A stretch of DNA of 64,000 bases from Plectosphaerella cucumerina (taxonomy: Eukaryota; Ascomycota; Sordariomycetes; Glomerellales; Plectosphaerellaceae): contig JAGPXD010000001.1 of assembly GCA_020746995.1 (NCBI GenBank), forward strand, positions 6,572,001-6,636,000, given 5' to 3'. The notes beneath the pieces were generated by a model. That model was given only the letters and a program-made list of their open reading frames with translations. It had not been told where the DNA came from and searched no databases. Each line of letters opens with the position of its first letter. Position 1 is the stretch's first letter. The translations under genes and the position numbers were made by a program. Shown here in pieces: positions 1-9,892 of this stretch.

Positions 1-1372
1 CCAAACGCATCCTGGGTCGGATCTGTCTCGTTCCTGGGCGGGAGAAAACGAGCAGGCTCGAAGACTTCAGGTTCGGGGTAAGCATCCGGGTTGTGCAGCA
101 TCCACCAGACGCCGGGGAGGATGTAGGTGCCCTTTGGAATGAGGTAGCCTTCGTACTCGATGTCTTCATCAGCGAGATGGGGGACCCCGAGCGTCGAGAC
201 GGGCCACCACCGAGACAGCTCCTTGATCAGGGCGTTTAGGTACGGCAGCCGCTGGCGGTCCTCAAAAGTCGGTAGTCTGTCGCTACCGGTGACGGCATCA
301 ATCTCTGCCTGGGCTTTCTTCTGCACCTCAGGATAGATGGCCATAGCCATGGTGAAAGCCGTGAGACTGATGGCAACAGCGTCGCCTCCGCCAGCGTACA
401 AGCTGACGGCGGTGAAGATTATGTCGCTCTCGTCCCCTGGGCTCAGTGAGGAGAGATCCTCCGGGTTCTGGAGATGCTTGCGAATTAAGTTCGAAACGAA
501 TGAGGGTCGCTCGGTGCCTTTCGCCATCTGCTCCCTGACGAAGCGGTACGGGGTGAAGACGGCTGTATCGACATTATGCCGGAGCCGCCGTGCTGCTTTG
601 AGGAACGGAAGAGGCAGGTTCCTGGGCAGACGGCTCAGCACGGGGAAGATGTCGGGGAGCCATGTCATGGGTGTGGCCGCGATGCTAAAGGCATTGATCA
701 TGTCTTCGTTTAGGGTGGTGAGAGGGTCCTGTTTGGTCGGCTCAACCGTGTATCCGTATCCCACGGTCAGGATGATGGCAACAATGGCGCTGCAAATCGT
801 CAGTCAAGTTCACTCCACGGCCCTCCTTCACGCCCGACTCACGTTTTGCAGTGCTGATGCCAGTTGCCTGGATCGTTCAACGCTCTCACCAGCAGTCGTC
901 TTGCTTCAGCCGTCTGTATCCCCCCAAAGCTCGCCACTGCCGCGGGAGATGAGACCTCCTGGTGCAGGAGCTTTCTGCCCCGACGGAACATATCGTCGTA
1001 TCCGCGGGGCATAATGAAGCGCCCAAAGCCGACAAAGTCGTTTGCGAAGACCATGTGCGGGCGGCCAGACGTCTTGGCTGCATGCGTACCTGCGAGGATG
1101 TTATGCGGGGCCTGCCTGCCGTGAAGTAGGACAAGCGTCACGCCTGCAGCGCTTACGGAGCTGAGGGGACCGTATGCATCTTTGTGTTTGAGCCAGTGGA
1201 GGAACTCGGGAGCTCCGCTCGGTGGGAAGTCGAGGATGTTGCCGAGCAGTGGGAGGGGCTTCGGGCCGGGCGGAAGGGGGAGCTGGTTGGCGTCGCGTGA
1301 GGCCCGTCGCTGGTAAACGAGGAATGAGGCCGCGATCGCCGCGGCTACCATAGCCCACACAAGAGGCAACAT
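1..1372 (-). CDS. Cytochrome P450 monooxygenase, 3' part beyond window
   Basis: Heme-thiolate monooxygenase anchored in the ER membrane; substrate unknown. The model is exon 1 from 1372 down to 843, a 53-nt intron 842..790 with a GTGAGT donor, and exon 2 from 789 to the window edge, still open; about 439 residues are visible. The N-terminus has a hydrophobic anchor followed by the proline hinge LPLPPGPKPLPLLGN. Further on come the I-helix AGGGDA, the K-helix ExxR as KELSRW, and the EPARF motif. The sequence stops shortly before the expected Cys heme loop, so that residue cannot be checked. An in-frame upstream extension exists, but the ATG at 1372 begins directly at the membrane anchor and is preferred. 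General resemblance to O-methylsterigmatocystin-oxidoreductase-like fungal P450s is from memory; the CYP family is not assigned. Confidence 0.9.
790..842 (-). other. P450 intron
   Basis: The donor is GTGAGT and the acceptor TTGCAG. Removing the intron keeps phase and joins exon 1 to the segment running TAIVAIILT, giving a continuous P450 frame down to the window edge. Confidence 0.8.
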
Positions 1373-1895
1373 TGTGCGCAGTTTGTTGAAAATGAAGAAG
1401 TGACGAAATGGCAATGTTGGGATTGTTGCGGTGAGAGGGAGCTTCACAAATAAGGTACCCCTCAATCGCTCAAGTATCACCAAACTCCAGCCGATCGATG
1501 GCTGGACCCTTTTCATCCGAGATGCGAATAGACTCCTTGTTCATGACTGGATCCCATCTGGAAGCGACCAATTATCGAGGTTGCTTCAGTCATCAAGCTG
1601 CAGGATGTGTTGTTTCCTGCAGCTCCCCTGGCCATGACCACCGCCGTGAGCTCGAGTCCCCGGCAGCGCATCTTGCGTGATAGACCATCTCCTACGAATG
1701 CAAGATGTCTGCAGTACACCTACGGGTCAATCATCTGGTACCTGATTGGAGGAAGTAATTTGAGTCGATGATAGAAATGGCAGTCAATTCGGTCGTGAGT
1801 TGTCTGGGCATGCAGCGAAGAAGTAAACCACCTGGATGGTGCAGCCTACTACCTCTAGGTAGGTAAGCGGCGCGGGTTCGCCAAAGATCTCATGC
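1373..1895. other. Intergenic, P450 upstream region
   Basis: It holds the 5' flank of the P450 and the 3' flank of the kinase gene, both on the minus strand. No supported gene, repeat or clear TATA box was seen. Confidence 0.5.
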
Positions 1896-3170
1896 CTAAT
1901 ATGTTGGTGTTGGGGCAATCGACTTGAACAAACCCCGAAGCTTCCCTTGCTCAAACCAGGCCCGGTCTCGCCTCCACGCATGGACGAGGATGTCCCGTCC
2001 AGCGCGAACCCCCACCACGAGGTTCTCTCGAGGACCCCATCCCGGGAATGCTGTCGTGATGCAAACGAGATGCCCTCCAACTTGCAAAGCGGTACGGAAT
2101 GCAAAGTCCTCCCCGAGATCACTGTCTCTCATGTACGCATCAATGAAGCTCTCCATCAAGCTGAGACCGCCTTCGTTGGTCCTGTAGAGCCACAGGGCAT
2201 ACAGCTCGGCAATCATCTGACCAAAGTCATAGCTCGGGAGTCCGAACTGCGCAATCTCCCAGTCAACCACGAAGATGGGAACATCAGAGTCGGCATCGAG
2301 GGGCTTGTTGGGGAGGACGACACTGTCTGCGTCAGCTGCGTCCTAGGCGGTCACGTTCGAAGCTACTCACTTTGCAGTCCAAAAGTCGCCGTGAATGATC
2401 TGGTATCGTCCTTCTTCGTCTTGCTTCTCTTTAGTAGCAGCATTCTGAACCTCGACAAGCACGTCTTCGACTTCCTTTAAGATCTCTGGGAACTCATTGA
2501 CCCGGTCTGTAAGCCAGGCAAAGTTGAGCATGTGCTTGATGTCTTGTGCAAAGCCATTCTGTGAGACGACCCGTTCGTATTCTTCGTTTTTCTGCGACGC
2601 GCTCCACTTGACGAAGCCCCTGAGCCAAGCCGCAAGGGCAATGCCGACCTGTGAGATCTGCTCGCGCACCGCAGCCGTCAAAGGCTCCGCACAATGATCG
2701 AGCAGGTACTGTTTCAGGTTGATGCTTCCGGGAAGGTACTCGTGGACTTGAATGGTGCTGTCCTGGTCCTCGTCAAGGTGTAGCAGCGCAGGAGTGCGGA
2801 CAGTGACCTTCGAAGTGGTTGGCAGGTCTTGGTTCGACCCCGCTAATGATTGACCGCCGAGAAGGCGCAGGGTCTCGGCCTCGATTTTCTGTGTCTGTCA
2901 GCGAAAGAATCATGCTGAATCTGCATCTTGGCAAAACGGCCAACTCACACAGCGGTGGAGGGGAAGCTTGAAGTTTGGATTTGAGGCCGTAAAGCCCTGA
3001 CCGTGCTTGATGAGAACTTCAGGAGTGCCGTCGTCGAGAGGACTCGCTAGTTTTGCGACGAAGATCCAATTGGCAGTTCCGCCAGTCAGCTTGGTGAGGG
3101 ATGTGGCCTCAAAGCGCGTGTCCTCGAGGGACTTTCGCACGTCGACCTCTATCGAGTCGTCCAAGGACAT
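1896..3170 (-). CDS. APH/choline-kinase-like phosphotransferase
   Basis: Protein-kinase-fold small-molecule phosphotransferase of the aminoglycoside phosphotransferase superfamily; its fungal substrate is unknown. Three exons, 3170..2949, 2888..2371 and 2322..1896, encode 388 aa. Both introns fit phase: one starts GTGAGT at 2948, the other GTGAGT at 2370. The catalytic loop HGDFWTAN (Brenner motif, HGDxxxxN) is assembled across the second intron, which supports the model strongly. It is followed by the metal-binding VVDWE motif. The N-terminal LTGGTANWIFVAKL resembles the nucleotide-binding hairpin of the family. No membrane segment or signal peptide was seen. In filamentous fungi these are multicopy, poorly characterised genes; nothing nearby suggests a substrate. 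Confidence 0.85.
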
Positions 3171-4115
3171 GATGGCGATGAATTTGGGAGGATGTTTAGA
3201 AGGAGGCGGGGTGCGAATCTCGGTCGCTTACTAGGTAGGCGCATGGACGGTGAAGTACAACATTCATTGATGCCGGGGGAGTGGAGAACTACGGCAGCAC
3301 CTGCGCCCTTCCAGGTTCGCCGTGAGTCATTCGGCGAACCTGACTGGCTGGATGTGGGAAGGAGCCCCCTAGCGCTGCTTCACTGTCGTGATCGTGCGCG
3401 GTACGAAGGGCGAAGGGAGCAGCTTAACCAAGAGACTTCGTGAAGCAGCGATGAACGCTAGGAGCATGGATTTGAGCACTTGCCAGCTTTGGTGTTTGAC
3501 ATTCATTCCATCACATGTCATAGGCATGATGAGTACCTTGCAACGTCAGCCGTCATCTCTTGCATGTTGTGTTGTCCCGTTCTGGCGTCATCCGGGTTAC
3601 AGCAGGGGTCAACTTTAAGGACCCCGTGTTTATCGGGCGGGAGCAGCCGTCTGGGCACTTCCTCGTACCTAGTGCTGAGCGCACACCGACAGGGCATCTC
3701 GGGCACTCCCTCAAGCATGGCAACGCTTCTGTTCCCATGCCTTCCAATGGAACTTCCTACATGAGTTCAGATCTGGGAAACCATTTATAGCTAGGCATTA
3801 CCAGGATCAATCCTTCAGGAAATGAACAAAAATAGTTTCATGACTCCCATCACCCTCGAATGAGATTCGCCCCCTTCCAATCGCTGACGAGAAATCCTGG
3901 GCTGCTACCCCTGAAGGAGTCGGCTTACTCATTCACGATGATTGAACTCCTCTTGGCCATTGGCCCGACTCCATCTTTTCAGGCTGACTGGCGCTCCGAG
4001 GCAGACTTGAACAGGGGTTTCCCGTGAGATAAATCCCTCCAAACTTCTGCCTGCTTAAACATCACCGCTGGACGAGGCAACGACGCCCCGTCCAGACACA
4101 ACCACTCACCGCACC
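3171..4115. other. Divergent intergenic region
   Basis: It separates the minus-strand kinase gene from the plus-strand membrane protein, so it should hold both promoters. Only short ORFs lacking family features were seen, and no repeats. Confidence 0.5.
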
Positions 4116-5198
4116 ATGGACGGCACCATCATGCCCCCGGGGGGCGCACCATCAGAAATCGCCGGCTTCTATGGCCCCGGCTCCCTCATCGGCTGGTTCC
4201 TCATCATCGCATCAACCGTCGTCACCGCCATTCGCGATGCCTTCGCCTCTTCCTCCAACAACAGGGCTTCGACACTGCTCGCCGCCGAAATGACCGCCGC
4301 CCTCTTCTACCCACTCGTCGCCGCCGGCGATCTCTGTGTCAAACTCGCCAGTCGGTCGAGAAATTGGCCCGCCGTACGAGCCGTCCTAGCCCCGCCATAC
4401 GACTGGATCTTCGCCGGCATCAAAGACGAGTCCGACCATACGAACCATCCACCCTGGGATGCCCGTCCCACTCAGAAGCTCATCTCCGAATGCATGAGCT
4501 TAGTCCTCCCCCTGTCAGTCATCATGTTTAGCACCGGAGTGCTCATCACCATGTTCATCATCTGTTTTCTCTTTCCCGTCCGGCTGCGAAGGACGTGTCA
4601 ACTCATCCTTCTCGGATCCTTTGTTTTCGTCATCCTCGATGCATTGGTCGCTCTCAACATGGCCATGGACAGCCCTTTCTGGTTCATGATGAAGTTCGCC
4701 GAGATCATGTACCTGGCCTTCGTATGCCTCTTCCTCATCCCCCTCTGCACCATCCCCACCTGCCTCTTCTGTCCCGCCGCTGGCTACTGGTGTTTCATCA
4801 CCCTCATTGTCGAGCTTCAGCAAGCCCTGAGGCGGCCATTTTGGTTCGGATTTTCGAAGAGAAGCCTGCGCAAGGGGGCTCTCAAGCTTGCCTTCTGGTC
4901 CGCTTTGTTCATCATAGGCGCAATTGCGCTGACTGGCCCTCCTATCATGGTGGTCGTTGTTCTCCCGAATGTCTTGACGGACAATTACCTGGGGAACGTT
5001 CCATTCGCCATTTCGGAGCTCGATCAGTGGGCGGCGATGTGCAGTGGCGCCATCACCTTCGCATTTTCGGCATACGAGGCGGTACCGTGGAGGGTATTGA
5101 TTTCACATTATGTTAGCGTGTTTTCCACGATCACAAGACAACTTTGGGAGGACAGGCCTGATAGCGAGGATTACGAGAACGTCAAGATGGAAGCATGA
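4116..5198 (+). CDS. Multi-pass membrane protein, unknown
   Basis: Single exon, 360 aa, with an ATG at 4116 in a good context (caccATGG). Hydrophobic segments lie at about residues 22-38, 127-153, 162-180, 193-232 (probably two helices), 258-283 and 306-323, so six or seven membrane spans are likely. The opening FYGPGSLIGWFL is reminiscent of uncharacterised Pezizomycotina membrane proteins (from memory). The acidic C-terminal tail is cytosol-like. No signal peptide, catalytic motif or known transporter signature was recognised. The strong amphipathic pattern and uninterrupted length make a real gene likely; no function is proposed. Confidence 0.75.
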   Translation: MDGTIMPPGGAPSEIAGFYGPGSLIGWFLIIASTVVTAIRDAFASSSNNRASTLLAAEMTAALFYPLVAAGDLCVKLASRSRNWPAVRAVLAPPYDWIFAGIKDESDHTNHPPWDARPTQKLISECMSLVLPLSVIMFSTGVLITMFIICFLFPVRLRRTCQLILLGSFVFVILDALVALNMAMDSPFWFMMKFAEIMYLAFVCLFLIPLCTIPTCLFCPAAGYWCFITLIVELQQALRRPFWFGFSKRSLRKGALKLAFWSALFIIGAIALTGPPIMVVVVLPNVLTDNYLGNVPFAISELDQWAAMCSGAITFAFSAYEAVPWRVLISHYVSVFSTITRQLWEDRPDSEDYENVKMEA

Positions 5199-5680
5199 GA
5201 CTTGGAAGACCCAGTGGATTTGGGTGGACTTCCTGGCTTGTAGAGAGAATCCTCTGAATGAAAGGAGCAACCGTTTAGTATGGCGCTGTCATCGTGCTGT
5301 GAAATGGCGGGCCATTGTGTTTATACGTCCTCAAGGTCTAGGCGACGGCACCTGTAAGCTGACATCGGACCCGTGGATTCCAAGTACGATGCGTGATGTA
5401 CAGTCTAGCGGTCAGCCCACGCACTTTTCCGCGTACCTACTTGCCACTGACGCCCACCCGAGCTTTCCGGCCTCCGCGGATGAGACGGAGGTAGGCGAGC
5501 CCGGCTAGTCGGGATCATCTAAAGAGCAGCTCGTGCCTAGGTAGCTGCAACATTGATCCAGTAATCAACTCCGCACCTGGACTTCTGGTCGTCATTTACT
5601 TCAAATCAACCCAGGAAGCCACACCTCAATCTATCCCTACTCTCCCCGGTATTCAAGAACTGGATGTAAACGCTCTCGAA
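5199..5680. other. Intergenic, HIT gene promoter region
   Basis: This 482-bp stretch lies between two plus-strand genes. No gene, repeat or clear TATA element was seen. Confidence 0.45.
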
Positions 5681-6335
5681 ATGCCGTGCCCTTTCTGTCT
5701 CATCGGCTCCGGCATCCCACCATTAGCCGAGCCCTCCACCGTCCACTTACCCATCGGGAGTGCATATCCCGTCCTCTCGACCCCGCTCGTCGTTGCCTTC
5801 CTCGACATTGCACCTGTTTCCGACGGCCACCTCCTGGTCTGCCCTCGCCAGCACCATGAGAAGATCACCGACTTGACCGCCCTCGAATCAGCAGCTATCG
5901 GCTTTTGGCTCCCGGTGTTGAGCAGAGCGGTCATGCGGGCAGTCGGGGCAGGCACCGATGGGAACTGGAACATCCTCCAGGCTAACGGTGAGCGGGCTAT
6001 GTCATGTTTCCATTGCGAAAATAGTACAGACGCTGATTTAACCAGGTGGTGCGGCTGGCCAGACGGTTCCGCATTCTCACTTTCACATCATTCCGAGACA
6101 GGCGGCCGCAGAGGCTGCTGACAGCTCGCTGACGGATGAGGAGAGAAGGAATCTCTTGCTCGGGGAAGGACCTCGTGCTAGACTCGAGGCTGAGGAGGGT
6201 GAGAGGCTTTCTGGTCTTATCAGAGCTCAGGTGGCAACTGAGATGGAGAAACTCAAGGGCGAGGGCATCGTGGGGTTAGGCGACTGCCCCGGAGAGGTCT
6301 GGGCCACATTGCCTGCGAGTGGATTGAAATTGTAA
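5681..6335 (+). CDS. HIT-domain (histidine triad) protein
   Basis: Nucleotide hydrolase/transferase of the histidine-triad superfamily, expected to act on nucleotide phosphoramidates or dinucleotides in the cytosol. Exons 5681..5987 and 6046..6335 encode 198 aa. The intron (GTGAGC...ACCAG, 58 nt) sits just before the active site. Splicing builds NGGAAGQTVPHSHFHIIP, the HxHxH triad with its upstream glycine loop, which fixes the phase. The N-terminus PCPFC and the segment DGHLLVCPRQHH match the family's first half. The C-terminal 60 residues are charged and extend beyond the minimal HIT fold. An unspliced reading would end at 6121 without the triad. Confidence 0.9.
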
Positions 6336-6717
6336 TGAGCAGGCACTGCATGTCTTCAGTATCTGGACAGGAGTCCGGTGCCTGGCCGGGTGCATTGATT
6401 GCTGAGACCACGGCGTGCTCCCTTGGTTTGGCTGCGCCCCGTTGTGCTGGCCAATCCAAAAATTTATAACCTCGACCGAACTTCAATCGCGGACGTAATG
6501 AGCATCAAGATAGAAGTCGACCCAATAGAAAAAATTATACAGAAAAACCTTTCATCCGGGATTTCCGGTTCTCCTAATGGCCTGTTTCACTGCTTGATCT
6601 TCCCGAATGAAATAAATCTATCCCGTCGTCTATAAAAGACCGACATTCTCCCTCGTTGACGACATTTATCAACTTCTCATCATTCAAACTTCAATCTTGC
6701 GAATCACTCACTGCAGT
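6336..6717. other. Intergenic, promoter of second P450
   Basis: This 382-bp stretch lies between the HIT gene and the P450. It is AT-richer than its surroundings and contains the TATA element listed separately. Confidence 0.5.
6631..6638 (+). promoter_or_regulatory. TATA box of second P450
   Basis: TATAAAAG lies 80 bp upstream of the P450 start codon at 6718, an ordinary distance for a fungal core promoter. It suggests the promoter is intact although the reading frame is broken. Confidence 0.5.
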
Positions 6718-8651
6718 ATGATCACAGACTTCATCTTGCTTGCGAGCCTTGGAAACCTTGTCAGCTTCGCTGCGCAAGCGCTTCTTCTGTCGGTCGCTGC
6801 TTGCATTGCCCATCGGGCAATCATGGCCAAAACCTCTTCATTCCCGGGGCCTCGTCTCGCCAAGATGACCGAACTCTGGATGCTGCGATACGATTTGCGA
6901 GGCAAGTGAACATTGAAGCCAGGCTCTCCTTAAACTGCTCAATTCGCTGACTTGAATCGAACAGGGCAACGCACCACCACGATTCAAGCCCTCCATTCCA
7001 TGTACGGATTCGTGGTACAGATCGGCCCATCTTCCGTCTCCTTCAGCTCCGCCAACGCTCTCCGCGACATTTTCAATCACACTCCGAAGCTGTCTCGCCC
7101 TCGTGGAGATGCAGAGTTCCTGGAACATTTCGGGCAGGTCAACACGGCAAGCACGCGGGACGGCCAGCTTCATTTCAAGCGTCGAAAGGCCATTGCTGGA
7201 GTATACGCTGCGCCGGTGGTCTCGAATGAGTCAACCCAGGTCATGATGAACGATCTAGTTGCCAATTCATGGCCAATCTCCATGAAGCAGCAACATCCGA
7301 GGGTTGGATTGACATTTGGTCCCAGCTGAGATGGCTTGCCGCAGACACCATGGCCAGACTGGTGTACGGCAAGGAAGCTCACTTGGACCTCCTCGGAGAC
7401 AAGGAGGGCGACAGGGACATGATGGAGTATCTCCTCGGTTCGCGATTGACTGAGGCTGAAACCACCACTTTGGGTGTTTTGCTTACCTCGTGGTTTCCAC
7501 GTGAGCTCTCCACCCCGGGCCTCCAATGTAATTATGCTAACTACCTATCTCGATGTAGGAATCGCAAAGGTCTTGGAGAAGCTGGCTCCGGGGTGGTTTA
7601 TCATGACGTCCAAGATGCACATCTGGGCTCAAGAGGCTACCAACAGAGCCATGCAGACCAGACCCGACCCCGTCGGCAGCTTGTCTGCAGCGCAATTTCT
7701 CGCTCAGCACCTGAAGGTCAACGGCAGCTCCGAGGTCGTGCCGAGCGTCAAATACATTCAGAGCGAGAATTTCGACAATTTCTCAGCAGGTAGGTTCATT
7801 TCTTTATCAGGAACCCGGTTCGAGCGCCCAATTCGGTTTCGTTTCTCACGATTCTCTTGCTCAGGTTCTCTCACCACTCCGGACACGCTCTCTTGGCTGG
7901 TCTACCTCCTATCTCTGCCTCAAAACCGCCACCGTCAGCTGCGCCTCCGAGACGAGCTTCGACAAGCAGGAGTAAAGCCAAATTCGCGAACTGAGCTCCA
8001 TGATCTTAACAAACTTCCGTACTTGGATTGCCTTCTCCGCGAGACGCTTCGCCGCTACCCGCCAATTCCTGGCTCCCTCACGCGGGTAGCGCCCGTTGGA
8101 GGGATGACCGTCGATGGCTACTTCGTGCCGGCCGGAGTAGGTGTTCCTCGAGCAAATTATCAAGAGCGACACTTCCGTTAGGAAATCCCATGCTTACCGA
8201 TTCTGATAGATGCTGGTCTCGGCCCAAGCAGCGAGCGTCCACATGGACCCCACCGTGTTCACAGACCCAAGCGACTGGAATCCAGAGCGATGGGACCTCC
8301 CGAAAACCTGCCAAGAGTACCGAAGATTGCAAAGAAGCTTTTGGACCTTTGGAAGTGGAACAAGAATGTGTGTTGGCATGAAGTGAGTCGCCCAGCTTCT
8401 TTGACTTCCGAGGATCCTTGCTAATGTTTGGGACACAATTTAGCGTCGCTTGGGCAGAAATGAGGATCGTGACTGCAAGACTATTCAGCACATATGAGAC
8501 AAGGCTCGGAAATGATTACTATGAGAAGGATGAAGCAGGACTTCTCACCTTGAAAAGAGTAGTGGGCGAGCATGGCGATGGCGATGACGCTGGCGAAGGC
8601 GAGTTGTTCCCAGCAGCCGCTTACGAACCTATTGCTCTCAAGAAGCTGTGA
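6718..8651 (+). pseudogene. Cytochrome P450 with one-base frame break
   Basis: Membrane-anchored P450 with all hallmark motifs but an interrupted frame. Exons are 6718..6901, 6965..7500 (frame break at 7252-7268), 7559..7789, 7865..8136, 8210..8382 and 8444..8651. Visible motifs: proline hinge SFPGPRLAKM, I-helix variant AGSLTTPDT joined across an intron, K-helix RETLRRYPP, and heme loop FGSGTRMCVG with the Cys ligand. Upstream of the break the frame runs on to a stop at 7327-7329; downstream it continues one position earlier, as if one base were missing after the codons for LVAN. No GT-AG or GC-AG intron fits there. The first intron is GC-AG. Either a recent pseudogene or a sequencing/assembly error; all other splice sites and motifs are intact. 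Confidence 0.75.
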
Positions 8652-8891
8652 TCTCTCGAACCACAGATTGAAATCTCCAATCTCCCTGCTCTTTCGAGAA
8701 AAAATCGGTCATGTCTCAGACTAGGTACTAAGCGGTGAGGGTCACTATATGATGCCAGTATGGGGATTATCTTGGGGCTTGGCTGTAGAGTCCAGACGTC
8801 TGAATTGAGAGCCCGGAAAAAGTGGATCCCCTGGAAACCGCTGTCGTGATGACCTTAAAGCTGCTGAACTGAAAGACTGCTTGCACTACAG
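8652..8891. other. P450 3' flank
   Basis: This is the 3' flank of the P450. Nothing is recognised before the degenerate repeats that begin at 8892. Confidence 0.4.
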
Positions 8892-9040
8892 CCACGGCCC
8901 GGTCTATCTAGATTAATCCCACGGTTGCAGATTATCTACATCAATTACCCGGTCGAGGTCCATCTAAGATAATTGCTCAGGTCGCAATCCGTCTCCCTTA
9001 TATTGACAACTCGGCCGCAATCCATCTAGATCAAAGACCC
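8892..9040. repeat. Degenerate ~30-nt tandem repeat, five copies
   Basis: Five diverged units of about 27-31 nt share a core like GGTCGCAATCCATCTAGAT followed by an AT-rich tail. They begin near 8892, 8919, 8948, 8976 and 9007. Differences between copies are mostly C/T and G/A transitions, the kind left by repeat-induced point mutation or simple drift. The array lies directly downstream of the tRNA-Arg gene on the opposite strand and downstream of the broken P450. Confidence 0.5.
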
Positions 9041-9088
9041 GTATCTACACAGCCAGGCGCTTGTCTCACAAGTCAAAAAGTAAATTTC

Positions 9089-9182
9089 AACCACGCATGG
9101 GGCTCGAACCCACAACCTCCCGCTGTCCTGTATCTCCGAGATGGAATAGGAGGCGGATGCGCTACCATTGCGCCAACGCGGC
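9089..9182 (-). tRNA. tRNA-Arg (anticodon CCU) with 22-nt intron
   Basis: Read on the minus strand from 9182, the cloverleaf folds as follows: acceptor GCCGCGT pairs with GCGTGGT (three G-U pairs); D arm GCGC-AATGGTA-GCGC; anticodon stem TCCGC pairs with GCGGG; T arm GTGGG-TTCGAGC-CCCAT. The anticodon loop reads CTCCTA, then a 22-nt intron after position 37 (the canonical site), then A38. The anticodon is CCT, decoding arginine AGG. Internal A-box and B-box sequences are intact. The discriminator base is T on this reading, so the exact 3' end could be off by one. Confidence 0.85.
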
Positions 9183-9892
9183 GGACCGTGCCCTGTTGCT
9201 TGAGGATTTCTCTGGAACTCAACACTATATCTCTATGCAGAAGCTTGAATTCCGAGTTTGTTCATCGTCGGCAAACAACTTCCGCATCTAAAACCAAGGA
9301 GGCCTTGTGTCGAAGCCTTAGGAAGTATTCGGAACATTTTAGGTTTATGAGGTCGATTAGATATCAGCGATAAAACTCACATTGTCCGAGTAGGGCAGTT
9401 CTTTCACGCTCAAGTCACTTGTCTTTCCGGGTCCTTACAATACACCCAATCGTCACCCATAATCAATCGGGGTCGTTCTGCTGGTTTTGGTCAGGCAGCA
9501 CCCAATCGAGTATCCCGGCTTTCTGCCTCACGGATGGCCGGTACTTTTCAACACTCCCACCCTGACTGTCCCAATGTGGTAAATCGGTCTCGGTACTCTT
9601 CCGAAATCAATGTGGTGCTGCTTCGAACCGGCCCGGCTGGTGACATCACTTGAAGATGCCGATCATTCGGGGACGCCGTAGATGGTGGCTTTCGAGTTGA
9701 GCTTATGTGAACCATTGACCGCCGCTTTACCAAGATCTGCAGCAAGGAAATGCATTCCAACAAGACATCGCGATTCGATTTCACACATGGCTCAATTGCT
9801 TCGTTGAAGAGATTGAGTTGGGATACTTTCTCATGTTTCTCGCAAAACAGATCTAAATACGCCTCAATTCAATCCAAGCACAACTCCAACCC
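9183..9892. other. Intergenic between tRNA-Arg and quinate permease
   Basis: This is the 3' flank of the permease and 5' flank of the tRNA. It is AT-richer than the genes and has only short ORFs. No further RNA gene or repeat was seen. Confidence 0.45.

Noticed and set aside
7226..7270. An intron explaining the P450 frame break
   Set aside because: No GT or GC donor with an AG acceptor at a workable distance restores frame; the only GT...AG pair (GTCATG...CTAG) is 19 nt.
8892..9040. CRISPR-like spacing of the degenerate repeats
   Set aside because: Units are contiguous and diverged, with no spacers; eukaryotic genome context.
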